This document shows positions 1 to 6,030 of a stretch of DNA of 10,720 nt, piece after piece (the first letter of the stretch is position 1; the number at the start of each line of letters is the position of its first letter). Source of the stretch: Methanomassiliicoccaceae archaeon UBA537 (GTDB lineage Archaea > Thermoplasmatota > Thermoplasmata > Methanomassiliicoccales > Methanomethylophilaceae); contig DATC01000066.1 of assembly GCA_002504495.1 (NCBI GenBank), forward strand, positions 4,816 through 15,535, read 5' to 3'. The notes beneath the pieces are model-generated. The model had not been told where the DNA came from. It saw only the letters and a list, made by a program, of their open reading frames with translations, and ran no database searches. The position numbers were made by a program, and so were the translations under genes.

Positions 1-1142
1 CCTGCCACTATGCCCACTACGGTCTCCTTGATCTCCGATCCCGCGTCGAACCACTGTATGAAGCGGCGCTCCCTGAGCAGATGGTTCTCCTTGATGTAGC
101 GCAGGGCCTCGGATATGTGCTTCCTGTGGGCGGACCTGTTCTCCTCTGCGGTCTTCAGAGCGGAGACGTCGCCGCGGCAGACCCTGAGTCCCGTGGGAGC
201 GTCGTCGTAGCGTCCGCAGGAGTTGAGGACGGTGGCGAACTCCTTCGCATCACCGAGTCCGGTGCGGGCGTCGTACCGGGTTATGCGGTACATCTCTCCT
301 ATGGCCTGCTCCGAAGCGTCGCCGAGCCTTTCGATGACGGCGTCGCACAGGAGTTCGCGCTCCTCATCAGTCAGGTCGGTCAGCGTCCGCCATCTTCCTC
401 CGGATTTGGCCTGGATCCCCAGCGAGTCCAGGAGCCGGAAGCTTCCCTTGGGATCGTCGCTGACGCCCGGTATCGGGGGTTCGGAGGCGTACTGGAGGTA
501 CTGGTTGATCGGGCGGGAGCATCTCCCGTAGTAGCGGAGCCCCTCGTCTATCTCGACATCGCCTGCCGCGACGGCGTCCTGCAGGATCTCGCGGTTCCAT
601 CCGACCAGCCTGCGGAAGGACGAGTCCTGGAAGTCCCCTACCGCCCCCACGACGGCCAGGTGGGCAAGGTCGGCGTTGGATCCGTCCAGGGTCTTCGAGA
701 GGAGGTACGTCATGCCGGCCCCGCAGACCTCGTAGGATCCGTCGACGCCGTACGTGTGGGGATTCAGGTGGCAGATCCCGGAGAAGCTGTCGAGCACGGT
801 CTGTTCGCGGCGCCATCTCGGATCGGGGACGTGATGGTCCGTCACCACCAGGCCGCGTCTCTTGAACGACGACAGGCTCCCGCTCCCAAGATCGCAGATC
901 CATACGACGTCCTCCGGACTGGAGTCCGCGTCGGCGACCGTCTCGTCGGACATCTTCTTGGCGAAATCCACGCGGTGCTCGATTCCCAAGCGATCCAGCG
1001 TGGCATCGGCGATCGCTCCCGCCGTTATGCCGTCCGCATCGATGTGCGTGATCACGCGGACCGACGAGGCCTCGCGCAGCACGTCGGCGGCGGAGCGCAG
1101 ATCGCGATTCAGCCTGCGGTCGTCGCCATACGAACCCGGCAT
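1..1142 (-). CDS. DHH-family phosphoesterase, RecJ-like single-strand exonuclease (partial, C-terminus beyond window)
   Basis: The minus strand is open from ATG at 1142 to the left edge (380 codons, no stop). Seen: HIDADG at residues 33-38 (Asp35, Asp37), Asp84 in an ICDLGSG segment, the signature TDHH with Asp102-His103-His104, LNPH near residue 129, and VGAVGD ending at Asp170. These are the metal-binding motifs I-IV of DHH phosphoesterases. Archaeal members of this family (RecJ-like, including the GINS-associated nuclease) degrade single-stranded DNA or RNA 5'-3' in replication and repair using Mn or Mg. The start is supported by GGTGA six bases upstream, and the protein begins only about 25 residues before the first motif, as is usual. 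The gene begins inside the last codons of the RNase H-like gene, so the two are probably co-transcribed and translationally coupled. The exact substrate and whether it binds GINS cannot be told. Family assignment is secure; the end is missing. Confidence 0.88.
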   Translation of the reverse strand, partial: MPGSYGDDRRLNRDLRSAADVLREASSVRVITHIDADGITAGAIADATLDRLGIEHRVDFAKKMSDETVADADSSPEDVVWICDLGSGSLSSFKRRGLVVTDHHVPDPRWRREQTVLDSFSGICHLNPHTYGVDGSYEVCGAGMTYLLSKTLDGSNADLAHLAVVGAVGDFQDSSFRRLVGWNREILQDAVAAGDVEIDEGLRYYGRCSRPINQYLQYASEPPIPGVSDDPKGSFRLLDSLGIQAKSGGRWRTLTDLTDEERELLCDAVIERLGDASEQAIGEMYRITRYDARTGLGDAKEFATVLNSCGRYDDAPTGLRVCRGDVSALKTAEENRSAHRKHISEALRYIKENHLLRERRFIQWFDAGSEIKETVVGIVA

Positions 1143-1890
1143 GCTCCTTCACCAGCCTCTCGTAGATCGTCCCCGCGATCCTCTCCAGATTGACCGTGTC
1201 GGCCCTGTTGTACTCCCTGAGGATGTCCAGGGCGTCGCGGTCTCCGTGGCGGATCCACCGCTTCCACAGCCTGACCGCATCCGCGCCGTCCACCCCCTGG
1301 ATCTCGTCGGCCCTGACTATGCCCATCTCTATCTCCAATGGCTTCAGTCCGCCTCTGTATCCGACCTTCCTCGAGGCGAAGCGGAGATCGAACTGCGGGA
1401 TGTCGAAATCCACCTCGGGGAAGCTGTTCCTCAGCACGGGGATGTCGAAGCAGCTGCCATTGAACGTCACTAGCATATCCGCTCCGTCCAGAGCGTCGGA
1501 GAGGGAGTCGGGGGTCAGGTCGATCCCTTCGGTGAGCGTCACGGTCTCCTTCGGGGAATGCACCGTGACGACCGTGACCAGGGCGTCCCTGCTCAGTCCG
1601 TCCGTCTCTATGTCCAGATACCTGGCGTTCCCATGGAACTCGCCGAACAGGCGCCAATGCTCGCTCTTCGGGGTCATCTCCGCGAGACCGATGCAATCGC
1701 GGTCGTCCAGCATCTCCGATGCTTGCGTCAGGACGGCATCGTGCCTCGTCTTCGCCTCTCCGCACATCCTCAGCACCCTGTCGGCGCCGATGAAATCGTC
1801 CCATGTGCGGATGCCCGACTCCCATATCGCCTTCTCCTTCTTGGCTCCGACCGAAGGCAGCAGCATGAACGTGTTGCGGATCACTGCCAC
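1109..1890 (-). CDS. RNase H-like (DEDD superfamily) exonuclease domain protein; 3' end unresolved
   Basis: About 250 residues from GTG at 1890 resemble the archaeal RNase_H_2 / YprB-like family. The N-terminus (residues 7-33) looks like a helix-hairpin-helix element. Then come YLDIETDG (Asp93, Glu95: Exo I), FNGSCFD (Asp149: Exo II) and EYNRAD (Asp231: Exo III), the acidic residues that hold two metal ions in DEDD 3'-5' nucleases. Homology stops at about residue 250 (near 1143), which fits the usual size of the family. The frame, however, has no stop there: it stays open to 367, giving an Arg-rich, non-conserved tail that is clearly the shadow of the RecJ-like gene. The end given here is the first stop reachable by a one-base shift (TGA at 1109-1111). 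A +1 shift would instead fuse it to the RecJ-like gene. The GTG start has AAGGAGG eight bases upstream. Likely role is DNA repair or processing together with the downstream nuclease; the substrate is unknown. Confidence 0.72.
1149..1153 (-). promoter_or_regulatory. Ribosome binding site of the RecJ-like gene
   Basis: GGTGA, matching the archaeal anti-Shine-Dalgarno, lies six bases before the ATG at 1142. It sits inside the 3' end of the RNase H-like coding region and decides this start. Confidence 0.6.
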
Positions 1891-1898
1891 CCGATTCG

Positions 1899-1905
1899 CC
1901 TCCTT
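1899..1905 (-). promoter_or_regulatory. Ribosome binding site of the RNase H-like gene
   Basis: On the minus strand AAGGAGG lies eight bases before the GTG at 1890. This selects that GTG over a second in-frame GTG six bases later. Confidence 0.65.
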
Positions 1906-1918
1906 ATAGATATTACAT
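1902..1918. promoter_or_regulatory. AT-rich divergent promoter region between the nuclease unit and the metallophosphoesterase
   Basis: The 81 bases between the divergent starts (1890 and 1972) contain one conspicuously AT-rich block (TTATAGATATTACATAT) in otherwise GC-rich DNA. It offers TATA-like elements for both strands. For the plus strand it sits about 55-70 bases before the ATG. For the minus strand it is very close to the start and overlaps the ribosome site, so the minus promoter may lie further right. The exact boxes are inferred. Confidence 0.4.
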
Positions 1919-1971
1919 ATCGGGCGACGCGTTCCGATGGTGCCTTATCGTACGACGGCATCGGCCGTGCC

Positions 1972-2856
1972 ATGAGGTCCTTGGAGATACGTCCCGGCGT
2001 CCGCATCTGCTGCGAGAAGTGCCTTGTGCTGGACGAAGGCCCTACCGCGGTCATCGGCGACCTCCATCTGGGATACGAGCGCGCCTTGGAGCAGGAGGGA
2101 CTGTACCTGCCCCGCATAAACACCAGCTCGATCCGCGACGACCTCAACGACATCATCTCCAACTACGAGCCTTCCCGCATCGTCCTCCTCGGAGACGTGA
2201 AGCACGATTTCAAGCACGCCGGATGGGAGGAGAGGAACCAGGTCAGGAGCATCATCGAGCTCATCGCGGAGGATGCGGAGGCCGTCGTGGTCAAGGGGAA
2301 CCACGACAACTTCATCCAGAACATCATCTCGGACATGGGCATCCTCGCCGTGGACCATATCGACGTGATGGGGTACCGTCTCGAGCACGGGCATTGCGAT
2401 TCGGGTGTCAGACCGGTGATCATAGGCCACGAGCATCCGTCCGTCCGCATACCCGGGGCCGTCGGAGGAGGGCTGAAGGTCCATTGCTTCGTGCATGCCC
2501 GGAAGGAGGGTGTCATAGTCGTCCCCCCGTTCAGCCCGTTCGCCTCCGGCAACGACCTCGTCCTGGACGACGATGCCGTCATGGCTCCGGCCCTCAGATC
2601 GTGCGACTACGCGGACGCGGAGATCTACGGCGTGACCGATATGGGGATCATGGACCTGGGCACCCTGAGGACCTTGTCAGATGTCAAGCTGCGATGCACC
2701 GATTCGATGGTTGGAACAGATATCCAGATGAAGCGCGGATGCTTGGCACCTCCCACGTTGGATGCCGGCGGTCACAGTTGCCCGCTTGCCGTTTACTTTA
2801 AGAGTGATGACGGAATACCAACGGGCAGGAGAACCTATCATGACAATGACTCCTAG
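1972..2856 (+). CDS. Calcineurin-like metallophosphoesterase (archaeal MJ0037/SbcD-like family)
   Basis: This is a 294-residue protein with the full set of metallophosphoesterase motifs: GDLH (Asp30, His32), LLGDVKHD (Asp75), KGNHD (Asn110-His111-Asp112), HGH (His139, His141) and GHEH (His153, His155). Such proteins bind two metals and hydrolyse phosphodiesters or phosphomonoesters. The archaeal stand-alone family is annotated as a predicted phosphoesterase related to SbcD, and its substrate is not established. The ATG at 1972 puts the first motif about 30 residues in, as is usual. No clear Shine-Dalgarno precedes it, so the message may be leaderless or short-leadered. The family normally ends near residue 240-245 (around 2700). 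The last 50 or so residues look non-conserved, run through the putative promoter of the next gene and overlap its start by 17 bases before a TAG stop. That tail may be read-through of a lost stop. Confidence 0.82.
   Translation: MRSLEIRPGVRICCEKCLVLDEGPTAVIGDLHLGYERALEQEGLYLPRINTSSIRDDLNDIISNYEPSRIVLLGDVKHDFKHAGWEERNQVRSIIELIAEDAEAVVVKGNHDNFIQNIISDMGILAVDHIDVMGYRLEHGHCDSGVRPVIIGHEHPSVRIPGAVGGGLKVHCFVHARKEGVIVVPPFSPFASGNDLVLDDDAVMAPALRSCDYADAEIYGVTDMGIMDLGTLRTLSDVKLRCTDSMVGTDIQMKRGCLAPPTLDAGGHSCPLAVYFKSDDGIPTGRRTYHDNDS
2792..2802 (+). promoter_or_regulatory. Putative TATA element for the coenzyme M methyltransferase gene
   Basis: TTTACTTTAAG stands out in GC-rich DNA about 40-48 bases before the ATG at 2840. 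An archaeal start site about 25 bases downstream would give a short leader that still holds the AGGAG at 2826-2830. Inferred from position and composition only; it lies inside the doubtful 3' tail of the preceding frame. Confidence 0.4.
2826..2830 (+). promoter_or_regulatory. Ribosome binding site of the coenzyme M methyltransferase gene
   Basis: AGGAG nine bases before the ATG at 2840. It supports this start over the upstream in-frame codons (from 2762), which lie in the putative promoter. Confidence 0.5.
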
Positions 2857-3877
2857 AGAGAGAGTGCTCGCTGCAATGAAACAAGAGACTCTGGACAGGC
2901 CCCCTGTGGCCATCTTCACCCAGTCCGCCACGATTGGGCAGATGGACGCCTGCGGCGCCGCCTGGCCCGAGGCCCACAAGAACGCTGACCTCATGGCCAC
3001 CCTGGGATGCGCCCAGGCCGACCTGCAGGGATTCGAGTGCGTCAGGGCCCCGTTCTGTCTCACCGCCGAGTCCGAGACTCTGGGCGCTCGCGTCCAGGTC
3101 GACAAGAAGGATGCCAACCCCATGATCAAGGAGCACCCCTTCCACTTCGACCCGATGATGGGAGAGTACGACGACCCCGCCAACATGATGCCCATCGACG
3201 ACTTCCTCAAGTCCGGACGTGTCGCTGTCGCCATCGAGGCCATCGGAAAGATGAAGAAGTCCCACGGCGAGAACTACGCCATCGTCGCCGGAAACACCGG
3301 ACCCTTCACCCTCACCGGAAACCTCGTCAACACCGAGAACCTCGTTTTCGGAATGATGATGGCTCCCGAAGAGGTCGACAAGTGGGTCGACGCCGTCAAC
3401 CCCTACGTCACCGCCTACACCAAGGCTCTCCACGACGCCGGCGCCGATGTCGTCCAGTGCTCCGAGCCTTCCGCTTCCACCGACATGCTCGCTCCCGACA
3501 TGTTCGAGGAGGCCGCCGGCGGCCACGTCTCCGTCTGCCTGAAGCCCAGCGCCGACAAGTACACCGTTCTCCACATCTGCGGAGACACCCTCCCCATCCT
3601 CGAGAAGATGGTCGCTACCGGCGTCACCGGTATCTCCATCGAAGAGAAGGTCACCCCCGAGGACGCTGTCGCCCACGTCGGCGGAAAGACCGTTCTCGTC
3701 GGAAACGTCGGATCCGTCAGGCCCCTGTTCCAGGGAACTCCCGAGGAGTCCGCTGCCGCTGCTGTCCGCTCTGCAAAGGCCGGATTCAACGTCATCTCCT
3801 CCGGATGCGGAATCGCCGTCGCTACCCCCGACGCCAACATGCTCGCCTTCTCCAAGGCCATCAAGGACCTGGCCTGA
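2840..3877 (+). CDS. mtbA: Methylcobamide:coenzyme M methyltransferase, MtbA/MtaA type (UroD fold)
   Basis: This 345-residue protein transfers the methyl group from a methylated corrinoid protein to coenzyme M, giving methyl-CoM for methanogenesis; it is cytoplasmic. Seen: the N-terminal TPRERVLAAMK start, FTQSATIGQMDACGAAWPEAH-type segment at residues 26-46, and the zinc ligands His245-x-Cys247 (VLHICGD) and Cys323 (SSGCGIA) that activate the CoM thiol. Length equals the usual 340 or so. Codon use is markedly more biased than in its neighbours (GGA for Gly, ACC, CTC, AAG, TCC), indicating high expression. It has its own putative promoter and a hairpin terminator, so it is probably monocistronic. 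No corrinoid protein or substrate-specific methyltransferase is adjacent. The N-terminus looks more like MtbA (methylamines) than MtaA (methanol), but the substrate class cannot be fixed from sequence alone; MtsA-like use of methylated thiols is also possible. Confidence 0.92.
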   Translation: MTMTPRERVLAAMKQETLDRPPVAIFTQSATIGQMDACGAAWPEAHKNADLMATLGCAQADLQGFECVRAPFCLTAESETLGARVQVDKKDANPMIKEHPFHFDPMMGEYDDPANMMPIDDFLKSGRVAVAIEAIGKMKKSHGENYAIVAGNTGPFTLTGNLVNTENLVFGMMMAPEEVDKWVDAVNPYVTAYTKALHDAGADVVQCSEPSASTDMLAPDMFEEAAGGHVSVCLKPSADKYTVLHICGDTLPILEKMVATGVTGISIEEKVTPEDAVAHVGGKTVLVGNVGSVRPLFQGTPEESAAAAVRSAKAGFNVISSGCGIAVATPDANMLAFSKAIKDLA

Positions 3878-3909
3878 TTCCGAGCTTGGAAAGATCCACA
3901 AACCTCTTA

Positions 3910-3925
3910 CCCGCCTCGCGGCGGG
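3910..3925 (+). terminator. Hairpin terminator after the methyltransferase gene
   Basis: A perfect 6-bp GC stem (CCCGCC / GGCGGG) with a TCGC loop begins 33 bases after the TGA stop. It is followed by a pyrimidine-rich run (GTTCTTCTTC). This fits the end of a highly expressed single-gene transcript. Confidence 0.55.
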
Positions 3926-4008
3926 GCCGTTCTTCTTCATCGATTCGTGTATTCCAGATGCGAAGCAGGGCCTATACGTCCCGTTTCGCACATCGTGCAG
4001 GCGGCATC

Positions 4009-4015
4009 GATATAG
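4009..4015 (+). promoter_or_regulatory. Putative TATA element for the HNH gene
   Basis: GATATAG lies about 25 bases before the ATG at 4038, the spacing expected for a leaderless archaeal transcript. No convincing Shine-Dalgarno precedes that ATG, which agrees. The rest of the 160-base gap 3878-4037 holds only the hairpin terminator. Confidence 0.35.
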
Positions 4016-4037
4016 CTGCAGAAAGAGATTGTCTAGC

Positions 4038-4884
4038 ATGGAATTGCCTCAGATCGATGTTTCTTCACGCGATCGCGAGTTCAGACTGTACAGCAGGGAA
4101 CAGAGGGAGTCCATCGTCATGCATTTTCTATTCGACGGACTCTCCAGCAGGAAGCTGGATGAGGAGATCCTCGGTCTGGATAGCGGAAAAAGCAGAGGGT
4201 ATCAATCCTGGGCTGTTCTAAGGCATTACGGATTGGGCAATGACTTCAAAGGAATATTCAAAGGAATGACGCCGTCGGAGGTGGTTTCCCAGCTGCCTGA
4301 TGATCCGCAGTACGATCTCATCTATGACATCGTATCCGGGACTGTCGAGGAAATCGGTCTCGAACCGAATGAATGGGTCAAGGGTTTTACGAAAGAGCGT
4401 CTGGTCAAAACCCGTGTGAATCAGGACAGATTCAGAAGATCGATCCTGGAAGCATACGGAAACGCCTGTTGCGTCACAGGTATTTCCGAACCGCGGCTGC
4501 TGAGGGCCAGCCACATCAAACCGTGGTGTGACAGCAATGAGATGGAGAAAACGGATGTGCGCAACGGGTTGTGCCTGAATACCCTGCATGACGCGGCATT
4601 CGATGCAGGCCTCATGACCGTAGAGTCATCCAGCTATTGCATCAGGCTATCCTCAAGGATCGAGGACTGCATGGAACCGAAGATCTACGATGACTACTAC
4701 CGCAGATTCGACGGAAGAGAGATCACGCTGCCTTCCGAGGAGGAACGGCCTGAAAAGGAGTACCTCGATTATCATAAGGTGCATGTTTTCGACAAGGACA
4801 GACAGCATCCGATGTTCGAGATGGAGCTGCCCTACTGCGATCGAAGGCAATTGGCAGGAATACGAAGGATTCATACGGGTCTGA
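4038..4884 (+). CDS. HNH endonuclease (HNH_2 type) with N-terminal accessory domain; 3' end unresolved
   Basis: The C-terminal half carries a typical HNH_2 restriction-type nuclease core: AYGNACCVTG near residue 140, LLRASHIKPW (His159), NGLCLN (Asn176, Asn181) and LHDAAFDAGL (His184), ending with a conserved YLDYHKVHVF stretch. HNH enzymes cut DNA with a single metal. Residues 18-75 form a separate domain (SREQR, SRKLDEEILGLD, FKGIFKG) likely used for target recognition or assembly. The ATG at 4038 is preferred over TTG at 4029. The gene is visibly richer in A/T and in AGA/AAA-type codons than its neighbours, suggesting transfer. Its frame has no stop after the homology ends (about 4800) and stays open to 5906, antisense to argF. 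The end given here is the first stop reachable by a +1 shift (TGA at 4882-4884). It is an orphan, with no methyltransferase nearby. A defence role is plausible but not shown. Confidence 0.72.
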
Positions 4885-4971
4885 TGAAGGAAGGGATTCC
4901 GATCCTATGGCGCCATTCGACCGTAGACCCCGATCGATTACGTATCCCATACGCTTGCATGCAGAATGGAT

Positions 4972-4993
4972 CGCCGGGAGCATCGTCCCGGCG
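4972..4993. terminator. Bidirectional hairpin between converging HNH and argF genes
   Basis: A perfect 8-bp stem (CGCCGGGA / TCCCGGCG) with a 6-base loop begins 10 bases after the argF stop. Read on the plus strand it is followed by GGGTTTTC, so it could also end HNH transcripts; the U-run on the argF side is weak. The 119-base stretch 4885-5003 holds nothing else recognisable. Confidence 0.5.
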
Positions 4994-5003
4994 GAAAGGG
5001 TTT

Positions 5004-5927
5004 TCACTGATCCTTCATCAGCGTGTACAGCACGGCCTTCTGGGCATGGAGCCTGTTCTCGGCCTGGTCGAAGATCACGCTCTGGGGTCCTTCGATGACC
5101 TCGTCGGTGATCTCCTGCCCTCTGTGCGCGGGGAGGCAATGCATCACGATGCATGTGGGCTTCGCGAGAGAGAGGAGCTCGCTGTTGATCTGGTAGTCAT
5201 GGAAGAGCTTGATGGCATCCTCCACAGGAGTGGAATCACCCATGGACACCCAGGTGTCGGTGTAGAGGACGTCCGCGTCCTTGCAGGCCTCCTTGGGCTC
5301 GTGGGAGGCTATGATCTTGGATCCGTTCTTCTCGGCTATCTGCGATGCCTTCATCATGATCTCGGCGTTCGGCATGCGGACGGCCGGGCAGCATGCGATC
5401 ATATCGATGCCCATGATGGCGGAGGCGTAGAGAAGGGAGTTGCACACGTTGTTCCCGTCTCCCAGGTAGACGAGCTTCTTCCCGCGGAATCCTCCGAGCT
5501 TCTCCTTGATGGTCACCATGTCCGCCAGGGCCTGGCAGGGGTGCTCGAGGTTGTCGAGTCCGCTGATGACGGGGACGGACGCGTATTCTCCGAACTTGTC
5601 CATCATCTTGTAGTCGAAGGCGCGGTACATGATGCCGTGGACGAATCTGCTCATGACGCGGGCGGTGTCCTCGATTGTCTCGCTGTGGACCCCCATCTGC
5701 ATCTTGGATTCGTCGATGTAGAGGGCGTGTCCGCCGAGCTCGGTGATGGCGACGTCGAAGGAGATCCTCGTGCGCGTGCTCGGTTTCTCGAAGATCATGG
5801 CGAGGGTCTTCCCTTTGAGGGGGTCGCCGTGGTGTCCGCGTTCGGCTTTGAGCTTGATGGCGAGCTCGACGAGGTCGGGCCAGACATCCTCCATATCCGA
5901 GACTGAAATCAGGTCTCTCTTGGCCAT
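5004..5927 (-). CDS. argF: Ornithine carbamoyltransferase
   Basis: This 307-residue enzyme joins carbamoyl phosphate and ornithine to citrulline in arginine synthesis (cytoplasm, usually a trimer or higher). Seen: the carbamoyl-phosphate motif STRTR at residues 50-54, HPCQALAD at 129-136, the ornithine-side loop DTWVSMGD (224-231) with the SMG triplet typical of ornithine rather than aspartate transcarbamylase, and HCLPAHRG (263-270), whose Cys264 is the ornithine-binding residue. Length is that of a complete enzyme. The start at 5927 follows GAGGAG only two bases away, which is short; there is no better alternative near the conserved N-terminus. It stands alone among non-arginine genes, 103 bases downstream of the DRG GTPase on the same strand. 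It converges with the HNH gene. I am sure of the function. Confidence 0.96.
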   Translation of the reverse strand: MAKRDLISVSDMEDVWPDLVELAIKLKAERGHHGDPLKGKTLAMIFEKPSTRTRISFDVAITELGGHALYIDESKMQMGVHSETIEDTARVMSRFVHGIMYRAFDYKMMDKFGEYASVPVISGLDNLEHPCQALADMVTIKEKLGGFRGKKLVYLGDGNNVCNSLLYASAIMGIDMIACCPAVRMPNAEIMMKASQIAEKNGSKIIASHEPKEACKDADVLYTDTWVSMGDSTPVEDAIKLFHDYQINSELLSLAKPTCIVMHCLPAHRGQEITDEVIEGPQSVIFDQAENRLHAQKAVLYTLMKDQ

Positions 5928-5947
5928 GGCTCCTCATTCTGGTCAAA

Positions 5948-5957
5948 CTACATAATG
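5948..5957 (-). promoter_or_regulatory. Possible TATA element for argF
   Basis: The 103-base gap between the DRG gene and argF (5928-6030) contains one AT-rich patch reading ATTATGTAG on the minus strand, about 25 bases before the argF ATG. If used, the transcript would be nearly leaderless, which conflicts with the adjacent GAGGAG. Weak call. Confidence 0.25.
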
Positions 5958-6030
5958 GGAACCGAACGGATAGAGATGCTTCCCGTCGTCCTTTGGACAA
6001 CATGAAAACGGGCATTCCGGTATGTCCGAA

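Noticed and set aside
1132..1153. Programmed +1 frameshift joining the RNase H-like and RecJ-like proteins
   Set aside because: No recognisable slippery sequence or stimulatory structure is seen, and a good ribosome site exists for a separate RecJ-like start. An indel or overlap explains the data as well.
81..1193. Plus-strand frame of 370 codons
   Set aside because: It lies antisense to the RecJ-like gene, which has intact DHH motifs. The predicted protein has no recognisable family and reflects the scarcity of stops in GC-rich DNA.
2854..2856. TAG ending the metallophosphoesterase as a pyrrolysine codon
   Set aside because: Reading through would only continue out of frame inside the methyltransferase gene until a TGA. 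Nothing conserved follows, and no Pyl gene is in view.
3878..4037. Small RNA or riboswitch in the gap after the methyltransferase
   Set aside because: Only the simple terminator hairpin and one TATA-like patch are visible; there is no multi-stem structure or known riboswitch motif.
2798..4039. Minus-strand frame of 413 codons opposite the methyltransferase
   Set aside because: The product is a low-complexity Gly/Val/Asp-rich sequence with no motif. It is the mirror of a gene with extreme codon bias.
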